64,000 nt of DNA from Linyphia triangularis (GCA_963978545.1 OZ021721.1:37497348-37561347); one strand, 5' to 3'; shown: positions 35,999-48,332, counted from the stretch's first letter. Notes: a model not told the origin generated them from the letters alone. Program-made: numbers and translations.

Positions 35999-36877
35999 AT
36001 TGAAAACACATGGCGGACCATTCAATGAATTATTGTTCGAAAAGTAAAATTTTCAAAATTTTTTCCCGTTTGTGATATTGAATCTTATACATAGGATAAT
36101 CTCCGATTCCAATTTTATAACACTGATTAAATAAGAAGTGGGTCTAAAGTTGGTCCCAAAAATTGCACTTTCAAACATTTTCGTTTTAAATTTTTCCCAT
36201 GTTAACCGTATTGAAAATTTCACACTTCTAAATTTTCAAAATTTTAAAATCTTTTTGCAACTACGGTAACAGAAATTATCGCCCGAATCGATTTCCATAT
36301 TAAAATCGGCATTAAAGTGAAATTTTACTCTTCACAATCCAGTTATTGCACCCAAAAATGTCATCCGTTTGAAAATACATTAAACTTGTAAATCCTTAGG
36401 CAATTTTCAAATTCTCAGTCTTTGAAATTTAACCTTAATTTTCTGCCTAGGATCAAAAAATTCATTACCAGATTTTATTCTGATAATCAATTTGCTTATA
36501 AAATGGTATTTTACCACTGAAAATCGAACTAATGTAAATTTAAAAGACAGCCTGAAAACATTTTATGAGCACTTTCGTTTCAAAATTTCTACTTTTCATA
36601 TAACTATTCAAAACTAGTTTTTTGGAGAAAATTTGGAACTTAGTTTGATTTATAAAGTGTTTTTGATTAAAAAAACACAATTTGGAACAATTTGTTGGAA
36701 ATGAAATTTTCCTTTAATCCTCCTTCCACACGAAACTGAAATATTTGACGATTTTCGAAAACATTAATTTTTGATTTACAGAATACTATTTTTATATAAA
36801 ATTGGTCCAAGAATGATTATAAAACATATATCCAATTCAAATTCACAATTTGAAAGCATTTGAAAATACAATTCCCC
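35999..36877 (+). repeat. Long unit L1beta (879 bp), 13-bp 3' deletion
   Basis: AATCGGCATTAAAG, TTTTACCACTG and GAAAACATTAAT. Confidence 0.95.
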
Positions 36878-37069
36878 ATTGAAAATAAATAGCGGACTAT
36901 TCCATGAATTATTGTTCAAAAAGTAAAATTTTCAAAACATTTTCCCGTTTTTTATATTGAAGCTCATATATAGGAGAATCTCCAATTTGAATTTTATAAC
37001 ACTGACTAAATAAGAAGTGGGTCTAAGTTGCTCCAAAAAGTGCAATTTTCTCAAAAATTAAAGTCCCCC
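36878..37069 (+). repeat. Short monomer Sf (192 bp)
   Basis: AAATAGCGG and CTAAGTTGCTCC, ending AAATTAAAGTCCCCC. Confidence 0.95.
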
Positions 37070-37829
37070 ATTGAAAACACATGGCGGACTATTCAATGAA
37101 TTATTGTTCAAAAAGTAATATTTTCAAAAATTTTTCCTCTTTGTTAATTTGAAGCTTATACATAGAAGAAACTCCGATTCCAATTTTATAACACTGACTA
37201 AATAAGAAGTGGGTCTAAAACTGGTCCAAAAAGTGAACTTTCAAAGTGTTTCGTTTTAAATTTTAATCATGTTAATCGTATGAAAAATTTCACACTTCTA
37301 AATTTTCAAACTTTTACAATCTTTTTGAAACTAGGGTAACAGAAATCATCACCAGAATTGATTTCCACAATCAAATGATCATTAAAATGAAATTTTACTA
37401 CTCAAAATTCAGTTATTGCCAAAAAAATCTTTATATCCCTTTGAATATATATTAAATTTGCCAATCCTTAGGCAATTTTCAAATTTTAACCTTTCTCAAT
37501 TTTCGAATTTTAACCTTAATTTGTAGCTTTGGATAATAAAGTCAAGTTTCAAAATAGTTTTTTTGGCCAAAATTTGGAAATTTGTTTGATTTTTAAAGTG
37601 TTTTTGGATAAAAAAACACAATTTGAAAACTTTTGATAGAAATGAAATTGTCCATTCAAATACACTCGAACCTGAAATATTTCAAGATTTTCGAAAAAAT
37701 AAATTTTTGTTTTTTAGAATACTTTTTTTTAATTAATATTTGCCACAAGAATGAATATAAAACATATATCCAACTCCAATTAGCAATTTGAAAGCATTTG
37801 AGCAATTTTCTCGAAAATACAATTCAACC
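37070..37829 (+). repeat. Long unit L2 (760 bp)
   Basis: AAGAAACTCCG in the leader and GAAACTAGGG in the insert. Confidence 0.95.
37238..37804 (+). repeat. Reference L2 insert (567 bp), diverged relative of the L1 insert
   Basis: It sits at the same monomer position as the L1 insert, with the same CTTTCAAA start and a TTTGAAAG near the end, followed by GCATTTGA and then GCAATTTTCTCG, which restores the monomer. It aligns with L1 over its first third (CACACTTCTAAATTTTCAAA, GGTAACAGAAAT, CCAATCCTTAGGCAATTTTC) and last third (GGCCAAAATTTGG, AAAACATATATCCAA). About 150 bp of L1 is missing in the middle, between TTAACCTTAAT and GGCCAAAATTTGG. Which form is older cannot be told from this window. 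Confidence 0.85.
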
Positions 37830-38022
37830 ATTGAAAACACATGGCGGACTTTTCAAAGAATTATTGTTCAAAAAGTAAAATTTTCAAAACATTTTCCCGT
37901 TTTTTATATTGAAGCTCATATATAAGAGAATCTCCAATTTGAATTTTATAACACTCATTAAATAAGAAGTGGGTCTAAAGTTGGTCCAAAAAGTGCAATT
38001 TTCTCAAAAATAAAATTCCCCC
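37830..38022 (+). repeat. Short monomer Se
   Basis: ACTTTTCAAAG and ATATAAGAG. Confidence 0.95.
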
Positions 38023-38901
38023 ATTGAAAACACATGGTGGACTATTCAATGAATTATTGTTCAAAAAGTAAAATTTTCAAAACATTTTCCCGTTTGCGAT
38101 ATTGAATCTTATACATAGGAGAATCTCCGATTCCAATTTTATAACACTGATTAAATAAGAAGTGGGTCTAAAGTTGGTCCCAAAAATTGCACTTTCAAAC
38201 ATTTTCGTTTTAAATTTTTCCCATGTTAACCGTATGGAAAATTTCACACTTCTAAATTTTCAAAATTTTAAAATCTTTTTGCAACTACGGTAACAGAAAT
38301 TATCGCCCGAATCGATTTCCATATTAAAATCGCCATTAAAGTGAAATTTTACTCTTCACAATCCAGTTATTGCACCCAAAAATGTCATCCGTTTGAAAAT
38401 ACATTAAACTTGTAAATCCTTAGGCAATTTTCAAATACTCAGTCTTTGAAATTTAACCTTAATTTTCTGCCTAGGATCAAAAAATTCATTACCAGATTTT
38501 ATTCTTATAATCAATTTGCTTATAAAATGGTATTTTAGCACTGAAAATCGAACTAATGTAAATTTAAAAGACAGCCTGAAAACATTTTATGAGCGCTTTC
38601 GTTTCAAAATTTCTACTTTTCATATAACTATTCAAAACTAGTTTTTTGGAGAAAATTTGGAACTTAGTTTGATTTATAAAGTGTTTTTGATTAAAAAAAC
38701 ACAATTTGGAACAATTTGTTGGAAATGAAATTTTCCTTTAATCCTCCTTCCACACGAAACTGAAATATTTGACGATTTTCGAAAACATTAATTTTTGATT
38801 TACAGAATACTATTTTTATATAAAATTGGTCCAAGAATGATTATAAAACATATATCCAATTCAAATTCACAATTTGAAAGCATTTGAAAATACAATTCCC
38901 C
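38023..38901 (+). repeat. Long unit L1beta (879 bp), TGGTGG leader, 13-bp deletion
   Basis: TTTTAGCACTG, GAGCGCTTTCG and GAAAACATTAAT. Confidence 0.95.
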
Positions 38902-39093
38902 ATTGAAAATAAATAGCGGACTATTCCATGAATTATTGTTCAAAAAGTAAAATTTTCAAAACATTTTCCCGTTTTTTATATTGAAGCTCATATATAGGAG
39001 AATCTCCAATTTGAATTTTATAACACTGACTAAATAAGAAGTGGGTCTAAGTTGCTCCAAAAAGTGCAATTTTCTCAAAAATTAAAGTCCCCC
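38902..39093 (+). repeat. Short monomer Sf
   Basis: 192 bp, as at 36878. Confidence 0.95.
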
Positions 39094-39853
39094 ATTGAAA
39101 ACACATGGCGGACTATTCAATGAATTATTGTTCAAAAAGTAATATTTTCAAAAATTTTTCCTCTTTGTTAATTTGAAGCTTATACATAGAAGAATCTCCG
39201 ATTCCAATTTTATAACACTGACTAAATAAGAAGTGGGTCTAAAACTGGTCCAAAAAGTGAACTTTCAAAGTGTTTCGTTTTAAATTTTAATCATGTTAAT
39301 CGTATGAAAAATTTCACACTTCTAAATTTTCAAACTTTTACAATCTTTTTGAAACTAGGGTAACAGAAATCATCACCAGAATTGATTTCCACAATCAAAT
39401 GATCATTAAAATGAAATTTTACTACTCAAAATTCAGTTATTGCCAAAAAAATCTTTATATCCCTTTGAATATATATTAAATTTGCCAATCCTTAGGCAAT
39501 TTTCAAATTTTAACCTTTCTCAATTTTCGAATTTTAACCTTAATTTGTAGCTTTGGATAATAAAGTCAAGTTTCAAAATAGTTTTTTTGGCCAAAATTTG
39601 GAAATTTGTTTGATTTTTAAAGTGTTTTTGGATAAAAAAACACAATTTGAAAACTTTTGATAGAAATGAAATTGTCCATTCAAATACACTCGAACCTGAA
39701 ATATTTCAAGATTTTCGAAAAAATAAATTTTTGTTTTTTAGAATACTTTTTTTTAATTAATATTTGCCACAAGAATGAATATAAAACATATATCCAACTC
39801 CAATTAGCAATTTGAAAGCATTTGAGCAATTTTCTCGAAAATACAATTCAACC
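39094..39853 (+). repeat. Long unit L2 (760 bp)
   Basis: AAGAATCTCCG in the leader. Confidence 0.95.
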
Positions 39854-40046
39854 ATTGAAAACACATGGCGGACTTTTCAAAGAATTATTGTTCAAAAAGT
39901 AAAATTTTCAAAACATTTTCCCGTTTTTTATATTGAAGCTCATATATAAGAGAATCTCCAATTTGAATTTTATAACACTCATTAAATAAGAAGTGGGTCT
40001 AAAGTTGGTCCAAAAAGTGCAATTTTCTCAAAAATAAAATTCCCCC
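39854..40046 (+). repeat. Short monomer Se
   Basis: 193 bp, as at 37830. Confidence 0.95.
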
Positions 40047-40925
40047 ATTGAAAACACATGGTGGACTATTCAATGAATTATTGTTCAAAAAGTAAAATTT
40101 TCAAAACATTTTCCCGTTTGCGATATTGAATCTTATACATAGGAGAATCTCCGATTCCAATTTTATAACACTGATTAAATAAGAAGTGGGTCTAAAGTTG
40201 TTCCCAAAAATTGCACTTTCAAACATTTTCGTTTTAAATTTTTCCCATGTTAACCGTATGGAAAATTTCACACTTCTAAATTTTCAAAATTTTAAAATCT
40301 TTTTGCAACTACGGTAACAGAAATTATCGCCCGAATCGATTTCCATATTAAAATCGCCATTAAAGTGAAATTTTACTCTTCACAATCCAGTTATTGCACC
40401 CAAAAATGTCATCCGTTTGAAAATACATTAAACTTGTAAATCCTTAGGCAATTTTCAAATACTCAGTCTTTGAAATTTAACCTTAATTTTCTGCCTAGGA
40501 TCAAAAAATTCATTACCAGATTTTATTCTTATAATCAATTTGCTTATAAAATGGTATTTTAGCACTGAAAATCGAACTAATGTAAATTTAAAAGACAGCC
40601 TGAAAACATTTTATGAGCACTTTCGTTTCAAAATTTCTACTTTTCATATAACTATTCAAAACTAGTTTTTTGGAGAAAATTTGGAACTTAGTTTGATTTA
40701 TAAAGTGTTTTTGATTAAAAAAACACAATTTGGAACAATTTGTTGGAAATGAAATTTTCCTTTAATCCTCCTTCCACACGAAACTGAAATATTTGACGAT
40801 TTTCGAAAATATTAATTTTTGATTTACAGAATACTATTTTTATATAAAATTGGTCCAAGAATGATTATAAAACATATATCCAATTCAAATTCACAATTTG
40901 AAAGCATTTGAAAATACTATTCCCC
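40047..40925 (+). repeat. Long unit L1beta (879 bp), TGGTGG leader, 13-bp deletion
   Basis: GTTGTTCCC, GAGCACTTTCG, GAAAATATTAAT and AAAATACTATTCCCC. Confidence 0.95.
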
Positions 40926-41117
40926 ATTGAAAATAAATAGCGGACTATTCCATGAATTATTGTTCAAAAAGTAAAATTTTCAAAACATTTTCCCGTTTTT
41001 TATATTGAAGCTCATATATAGGAGAATCTCCAATTTGAATTTTATAACACTGACTAAATAAGAAGTGGGTCTAAGTTGCTCCAAAAAGTGCAATTTTCTC
41101 AAAAATTAAAGTCCCCC
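40926..41117 (+). repeat. Short monomer Sf
   Basis: 192 bp, as at 36878. Confidence 0.95.
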
Positions 41118-41877
41118 ATTGAAAACACATGGCGGACTATTCAATGAATTATTGTTCAAAAAGTAATATTTTCAAAAATTTTTCCTCTTTGTTAATTTGA
41201 AGCTTATACATAGAAGAATCTCCGATTCCAATTTTATAACACTGACTAAATAGGAAGTGGGTCTAAAACTGGTCCAAAAAGTGAACTTTCAAAGTGTTTC
41301 GTTTTAAATTTTAATCATGTTAATCGTATGAAAAATTTCACACTTCTAAATTTTCAAACTTTTACAATCTTTTTGAAACTAGGGTAACAGAAATCATCAC
41401 CAGAATTGATTTCCACAATCAAATGATCATTAAAATGAAATTTTACTACTCAAAATTCAGTTATTGCCAAAAAAATCTTTATATCCCTTTGAATATATAT
41501 TAAATTTGCCAATCCTTAGGCAATTTTCAAATTTTAACCTTTCTCAATTTTCGAATTTTAACCTTAATTTGTAGCTTTGGATAATAAAGTCAAGTTTCAA
41601 AATAGTTTTTTTGGCCAAAATTTGGAAATTTGTTTGATTTTTAAAGTGTTTTTGGATAAAAAAACACAATTTGAAAACTTTTGATAGAAATGAAATTGTC
41701 CATTCAAATACACTCGAACCTGAAATATTTCAAGATTTTCGAAAAAATAAATTTTTGTTTTTTAGAATACTTTTTTTTAATTAATATTTGCCACAAGAAT
41801 GAATATAAAACATATATCCAACTCCAATTAGCAATTTGAAAGCATTTGAGCAATTTTCTCGAAAATACAATTCAACC
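41118..41877 (+). repeat. Long unit L2 (760 bp)
   Basis: ATAGGAAGTGGG, a private change in the conserved AAGAAGTGGG block. Confidence 0.95.
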
Positions 41878-42070
41878 ATTGAAAACACATGGCGGACTTT
41901 TCAAAGAATTATTGTTCAAAAAGTAAAATTTTCAAAACATTTTCCCGTTTTTTATATTGAAGCTCATATATAAGAGAATCTCCAATTTGAATTTTATAAC
42001 ACTCATTAAATAAGAAGTGGGTCTAAAGTTGGTCCAAAAAGTGCAATTTTCTCAAAAATAAAATTCCCCC
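41878..42070 (+). repeat. Short monomer Se
   Basis: 193 bp, as at 37830. Confidence 0.95.
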
Positions 42071-42957
42071 ATTGAAAACACATGGTGGACTATTCAATGA
42101 ATTATTGTTCAAAAAGTAAAATTTTCAAAAAATTTTCCCGTTTGCGATATTGAATCTTATACATAGGAGAATCTCCGATTCCAATTTTATAACACTGATT
42201 AAATAAGAAGTGGGTCTAAAGTTGGTCCCAAAAATTGCACTTTCAAACATTTTCGTTTTAAATTTTTCCCATGTTAACCGTATGGAAAATTTCACACTTC
42301 TAAATTTTCAAAATTTTAAAATCTTTTTGCAACTACGGTAACAGAAATTATCGCCCGAATCGATTTCCATATTAAAATCGCCATTAAAGTGAAATTTTAC
42401 TCTTCACAATCCAGTTATTGCACCCAAAAATGTCATCCGTTTGAAAATACTTTAAACTTGTAAATCCTTAGGCAATTTTCAAATTCTCAGTCTTTGAAAT
42501 TTAACCTTATATTTCTGCCTAGGATCATAAAATTCATTACCAGATTTTATTCTGATAATCAATTTGCTTATAAAATGGTATTATAGCACTGAAAATCGAA
42601 CTAATGTAAATTTAAAAGACAGCCTAAAAACTTTTTCTGAGCGCTTTCGTTTCAAAATTTCAACTTTTCATATAACTATTCAAAACTAGTTTTTTGGCCA
42701 AAATTTGGAACTTAGTTTGATTTATAAAGTGTTTTTGAATAAAAAAACACTATTTGGAACAATTTGTTAAAAATGAAATTTTCCTTTATAATACACTCGA
42801 AACTGAAATATTTGACGATTTTCGAAAATATTAATTTTTGATTTACAGAATACTATTTTTAATTAAAATTGGTACAAGAATGATTATAAAACATATATCC
42901 AATTCAAATTCACAATTTGAAAGCATTTGAGTCATTTTCTCGAAAATACAATTCCCC
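42071..42957 (+). repeat. Long unit L1beta (887 bp) with rare 3' half
   Basis: The TGGTGG leader and beta start are joined to the GGCCAAAATTTGG / ATAATACACTCG / TTTTTAATTAAAATTGG 3' half of the 1466 type. A switch lies near 42440-42490 (ATACTTTAAAC, CTTATATTTC). Confidence 0.94.
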
Positions 42958-43850
42958 ATTGAAAACACATGGCGGACTATTCAATGAATTATTGTTCGAA
43001 AAGTAAAATTTTCCAAAAATTTTCCTATTTGTTAATTTGAATCTTATACATAGGAGAATCTCCGATTCCAATTTTATAACACTGATTAAATAAGAAGTGG
43101 GTCTAAAGTTGGTCCCAAAAATTGCACTTTCAAACATTTTCGTTTTAAATTTTTCCCATGTTAACCGTATTGAAAATTTCACACTTCTAAATTTTCAAAA
43201 TTTTAAAATCTTTTTGGCAGCAAGGGTAACAGAAATTATCGCCCTAATCGGTTTCCATATTAAAATCGCCATTAAAGTGAAATTTTACTCTTCACAATCC
43301 AGTTATTGCACCCAAAAATATCATCCGTTTGAAAATACATTAAACTTGTAAATCTTTAGGCAATTTTCAAATTCTCAGTCTTTGAAATTTAATCTTAATT
43401 TTCTGAATAGGATCAAAAAATTCATTACCAGATTTTATTCTTATAATCAATTTGCTTATAAAATGGTATTTTACCACTGAAAATCGAACTAATGTAAATT
43501 TAAAAGACAGCCTGAAAACATTTTATGAGCGCTTTCGTTTCAAAATTTCTACTTTTCATATAACTATTCAAAACTAGTTTTTTGGAGAAAATTTGGAACT
43601 TAGTTTGATTTATAAAGTGTTTTTGATTAAAAAAACACAATTTGGAACAATTTGTTGGAAATGAAATTTTCCTTTAATCCTCCTTCCACACGAAACTGAA
43701 ATATTTGACGATTTTCGAAAATATTAATTTTTGATTTACAGAATACTATTTTTATATAAAATTGGTCCAAGAATGATTATAAAACATAAATCCAATTCAA
43801 ATTAACAATTTGAAAACATTTGAGTCATTTTCTCGAAAATACAATTCCCC
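42958..43850 (+). repeat. Long unit L1, beta-to-alpha hybrid (893 bp)
   Basis: It directly follows another long unit. The insert starts as beta (CAAAATTTTAAAATC) and becomes alpha at GGCAGCAAGG near 43216. The leader has GTTCGAAAAG and CCTATTTGTT. It ends with AACATAAATCC and GAAAACATTTGAG. Confidence 0.94.
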
Positions 43851-44427
43851 ATTGAAAATACATGGCGGACTATTCCATGAATTATTGTTCAAAAAGTAAA
43901 ATTTTCAAAACATTTTCCCGTTTTTTATATTGAAGCTCATATATAGGAGAATCTCCAATTTGAATTTTATAACACTCATTAAATAAGAAGTGGGTCTAAA
44001 GTTGGTCCAAAAAGTGCAATTTTCTCAAAAATAAAATTCCCCCATTGAAAACACATGGCGGACTATTCAATGAATTATTGTTCAAAAAGTAAAATTTTCA
44101 AAATTTTTTAACGGTTGTGATATTGAAGCTTATATATAAGGGAATCTTCAATTCCAATTTTATAACACTGACTAAATAAGAAGTGGGTCTAAAGTTGGTC
44201 CAAAAAGTGCAATTTTTCGAAGATACAATTCCCCATTGAAAACACATGGCGGACTATTCAATGAATTATTGTTCAAAAAGTAAAATTTTCAAAAAATTTT
44301 CCTATTTGCTAATTTGAAGCTTATACATAGGAAAATCTAAGATTTCAATTTTATAACTCTGACTAAATAAGAAGTGGGTCTAAAGTTGGTCCAAAAAGTG
44401 CAATTTTCTCAAAAATAAAATTCCCCC
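43851..44427 (+). repeat. Short monomers Sa-Sd-Sb/Sc
   Basis: Starts 43851, 44044, 44235. This is the only Sd outside 9.7-14.9 kb, so it is a displaced relic of the 1,853-bp HOR. Confidence 0.95.
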
Positions 44428-45320
44428 ATTGAAAACACATGGCGGACTATTCAATGAATTATTGTTCAAAAAGTAAAATTTTCAAAATTTTTTCCCGTTT
44501 GTGATATTGAATCTTATACATAGGAGAATCTCCGATTCCAATTTTATAACACTGATTAAATAAGAAGTGGGTCTAAAGTTGGTCCCAAAAATTGCACTTT
44601 CAAACATTTTCGTTTTAAATTTTTCCCATGTTAACCGTATTGAAAATTTCACACTTCTAAATTTTCAAACTTTTACAATCTTTTTGGCAGCAAGGGTAAC
44701 AGAAATTATCGCCCTAATCGGTTTCCATATTAAAATCGCCATTAAAGTGAAATTTTACTCTTCACAATCCAGTTATTGCACCCAAAAATGTCATCCGTTT
44801 GAAAATACATTAAACTTGTAAATCCTTAGGCAATTTTCAAATACTCAGTCTTTGAAATTTAACCTTAATTTTCTGCCTAGGATCAAAAAATTCATTACCA
44901 GATTTTATTCTTATAATCAATTTGCTTATAAAATGGTATTTTAGCACTGAAAATCGAACTAATGTAAATTTAAAAGACAGCCTGAAAACATTTTATGAGC
45001 GCTTTCGTTTCAAAATTTCTACTTTTCATATAACTATTCAAAACTAGTTTTTTGGAGAAAATTTGGAACTTAGTTTGGTTTATAAAGTGTTTTTGATTAA
45101 AAAAACACAATTTGGAACAATTTGTTTTAAATGAAATTTTCCTTTAATTCTCCTTCCACACGAAACTGAAATATTTGACGATTTTCGAAAATATTAATTT
45201 TTGATTTACAGAATACTATTTTTATATAAAATTGGTCCAAGAATGATTATAAAACATATATCCAATTCAAATTCACAATTTGAAAGCATTTGAGTCATTT
45301 TCTCGAAAATACAATTCCCC
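44428..45320 (+). repeat. Long unit L1alpha (893 bp), junction unit
   Basis: The leader matches the type at 14868 and the alpha start continues to at least GCCCTAATCGG (44711-44721). From ATACTCAG (44841) onward it matches the unit at 25082. Confidence 0.94.
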
Positions 45321-47440
45321 ATTGAAAATACATGGCGGACTATTCCATGAATTATTGTTCAAAAAGTAAAATTTTCAAAACATTTTCCCTTTTTTTATAT
45401 TGAAGCTCATATATAGGAGAATCTCCAATTTGAATTTTATAACACTCATTAAATAAGAAGTGGGTCTAAAGTTGGTCCAAAAAGTGCAATTTTCTCGAAA
45501 ATACAATTCCCCATTGAAAACACATGGCGGACTATTAAATGAATTATTGTTCAAAAAGTAAAATTTTCAAAAAAATTTCCTATTTGTTAATTTGAAGCTT
45601 ATACATAGGAGAATCTCCGATTTCAATTTTATAACTCTGACTAAATAAGAAGTGGGTCTAAATATGGTCCAAAAAGTGCTATTTTCTCAAAAAAAAAATT
45701 CCCCCATTGAAAATACATGGCGGACTATTCCATGAATTATTGTTCAAAAAGTAAAATTTTCAAAACATTTTCCCGTTTTTTATATTGAAGCTCATATATA
45801 GGAGAATCTCCAATTTGAATTTTATAACACTCATTAATTAAGAAGTGGGTCTAAAGTTGGTCCAAAAAGTGCAATTTTCTCAAAAAAAAAAATTCCCCCA
45901 TTGAAAACACATGGCGGACTATTCAATGAATTATTGTTCAAAAAGTAAAATTTTCAAAACATTTTCCCGTTTTTTATATTGAAGCTCATATATAGGAGAA
46001 TCTCAAATTTGAATTTTATAACACTCATTAAATAAGAAGTGGGTCTAAAGTTGGTCCAAAAAGTGCAATTTTCTCGAAAATACAATTCCCCATTGAAAAC
46101 ACATGGCGGACTATTAAATGAATTATTGTTCAAAAAGTAAAATTTTCAAAAATTTTTCCTATTTGTTAATTTGAAGCTTATACATAGGAGAATCTCCGAT
46201 TTCAATTTTATAAGTCTGACTAAATAAGAAGTGGGTCTAAAGTTGGTCCAAAAAGTGCTATTTTCTCAAAAATAAAATTCCCCCATTGAAAATACATGGC
46301 GGACTATTCCATGAATTATTGTTCAAAAAGTAAAATTTTCAAAACATTTTCCCGTTTTTTATATTGAAGCTCATATATAGGAGAATCTCCAATTTGAATT
46401 TTATAACACTCATTAATTAAGAAGTGGGTCTAAAGTTGGTCCAAAAAGTGCAATTTTCTCAAAAAAAAAATTCCTCCATTGAAAACACATGGCGGACTAT
46501 TCAAAGAATTATTGTTCAAAAAGTAAAATTTTCAAAACATTTTCCCGTTTTTTATAGTGAAGCTCATATATAGGAGAATCTCCAATTTGAATTTTATAAC
46601 ACTCATTAAATAAGAAGTGGGTCTAAAGTTGGTCCAAAAAGTGCAATTTTCTCGAAAATACAATTCCCCATTGAAAACACATGGCGGACTATTAAATGAA
46701 TTATTGTTCAAAAAGTAAAATTTTCAAAAATTTTTCCTATTTGTTAATTTGAAGCTTATACATAGGAGAATCTCCGATTTCAATTTTATAAGTCTGACTA
46801 AATAAGAAGTGGGTCTAAAGTTGGTCCAAAAAGTGCTATTTTCTCAAAAATAAAATTCCCCCATTGAAAATACATGGCGGACTATTCCATGAATTATTGT
46901 TCAAAAAGTAAAATTTTCAAAACATTTTCCCGTTTTTTATATTGAAGCTCATATATAGGAGAATCTCCAATTTGAATTTTATAACACTCATTAATTAAGA
47001 AGTGGGTCTAAAGTTGGTCCAAAAAGTGCAATTTTCTCAAAAAAAAAATTCCTCCATTGAAAACACATGGCGGACTATTCAATGAATTTTTGTTCAAAAA
47101 GTAAAATTTTCAAAACATTTTCCCGTTTTTTATAGTGAAGCTCATATATAGGAGAATCTCCAATTTGAATTTTATAACACTCATTAAATAAGAAGTGGGT
47201 CTAAAGTTGGTCCAAAAAGTGCAATTTTCTCGAAAATACAATTCCCCATTGAAAACACATGGCGGACTATTAAATGAATTATTGTTCAAAAAGTAAAATT
47301 TTCAAAAATTTTTCCTATTTGTTAATTTGAATCTTATACATAGGAGAATCTCCGATTTCAATTTTATAACTCTGACTAAATAAGAAGTGGGTCTAAAGTT
47401 GGTCCAAAAAGTGCAATTTTCTCAAAAATAAAATTCCCCC
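45321..47440 (+). repeat. Run of 11 short monomers (duplicate)
   Basis: Starts 45321 Sa, 45513 Sc, 45706 Sa, 45900 Sb, 46092 Sc, 46285 Sa, 46478 Sb, 46670 Sc, 46863 Sa, 47056 Sb, 47248 Sc; each lies 19,348 bp after its partner. Confidence 0.95.
45900..47440 (+). repeat. 578-bp Sb-Sc-Sa trimer expansion (copy B)
   Basis: Starts are 45900, 46478 and 47056, again 578 bp apart. It is the duplicate of 26552-28092 at offset 19,348. The middle Sb differs: TTCAAAGAATTATTG at 46500 against TTCAATGAATTTTTG at 27152. Confidence 0.92.
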
Positions 47441-48332
47441 ATTGAAAACACATGGCGGACCATTCAATGAATTATTGTTCGAAAAGTAAAATTTTCAAAA
47501 TTGTTTCCCTTTTGTGATATTGAATCTTATACATAGGATAATCTCCGATTCCAATTTTATAACACTGATTAAATAAGAAGTGGGTCTAAAGTTGTTCCCA
47601 AAAATTGCACTTTCAAACATTTTCGTTTTAAATTTTTCCCATGTTAACCGTATTGAAAATTTCACACTTCTAAATTTTCAAAATTTTAAAATCTTTTTGC
47701 AACTACGGTAACAGAAATTATCGCCCGAATCGATTTCCATATTAAAATCGCCATTAAAGTGAAATTTTACTCTTCACAATCCAGTTATTGCACCCAAAAA
47801 TATCATCCGTTTGAAAATACATTAAACTTGTAAATCCTTAGGCAATTTTCAAATTCTCAGTCTTTGAAATTTAATCTTAATTTTCTGAATAGGATCAAAA
47901 AATTCATTACCAGATTTTATTCTTATAATCAATTTGCTTATAAAATGGTATTTTAGCACTGAAAATCGAACTAATGTAAATTTAAAAGACAGCCTGAAAA
48001 CATTTTATGAGCGCTTTCGTTTCAAAATTTCTACTTTTCATATAACTATTCAAAACTAGTTTTTTGGAGAAAATTTGGAACTTAGTTTGATTTATAAAGT
48101 GTTTTTGATTAAAAAAACACAATTTGGAACAATTTGTTGGAAATGAAATTTTCCTTTAATCCTCCTTCCACACGAAACTGAAATATTTGACGATTTTCGA
48201 AAATATTAATTTTTGATTTACAGAATACTATTTTTATATAAAATTGGTCCAAGAATGATTATAAAACATATATCCAATTCAAATTCACAATTTGAAAGGA
48301 TTTGAGTCATTTTCTCGAAAATACAATTCCCC
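47441..48332 (+). repeat. Long unit L1beta (892 bp)
   Basis: Partner of 28093 but with the standard GTTTTAAATTTTTCCC and AATACATTAAAC. Confidence 0.95.

Larger units (their letters stand above)
35999..38022 (+). repeat. 2,024-bp L1-Sf-L2-Se higher-order repeat, copy 1
   Basis: Units at 35999 (879), 36878 (192), 37070 (760) and 37830 (193). The L1 lacks 13 bp at its 3' end and the Sf monomer reads AAATAGCGG. Its L1 starts with GGACCATTCAATG, unlike the next copies. Confidence 0.92.
38023..40046 (+). repeat. 2,024-bp L1-Sf-L2-Se higher-order repeat, copy 2
   Basis: Units at 38023, 38902, 39094 and 39854. The L1 now starts with ATGGTGGAC, the form usually found after Se. GAAAACATTAAT is kept in its insert (38783). 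Confidence 0.92.
25400..40817 (+). repeat. Large segmental duplication, copy A (about 15.4 kb)
   Basis: Unit order and private variants match 44750-64000. Offset is 19,348 up to 30071, 21,711-21,712 from 29178/30264 to about 36 kb, and 23,183 after that. The left limit lies between the alpha-specific bases of the unit at 44428 and ATACTCAG at 25493. The right limit is soft because the 2,024-bp repeat has been re-homogenised, and the window ends. Confidence 0.85.
40047..42070 (+). repeat. 2,024-bp L1-Sf-L2-Se higher-order repeat, copy 3
   Basis: Units at 40047, 40926, 41118 and 41878. It differs by GTTGTTCCC before the insert, GAGCACTTTCG, and TAGGAAGTGGG in the L2 leader near 41252. The series ends when the next L1 (42071) keeps its full 3' end and has no Sf after it. 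Confidence 0.92.

Noticed and set aside
42910..43182. 90-residue minus-strand frame
   Set aside because: It spans the junction of two long units and exists only because those two happen to be adjacent here. No homology is recognisable.
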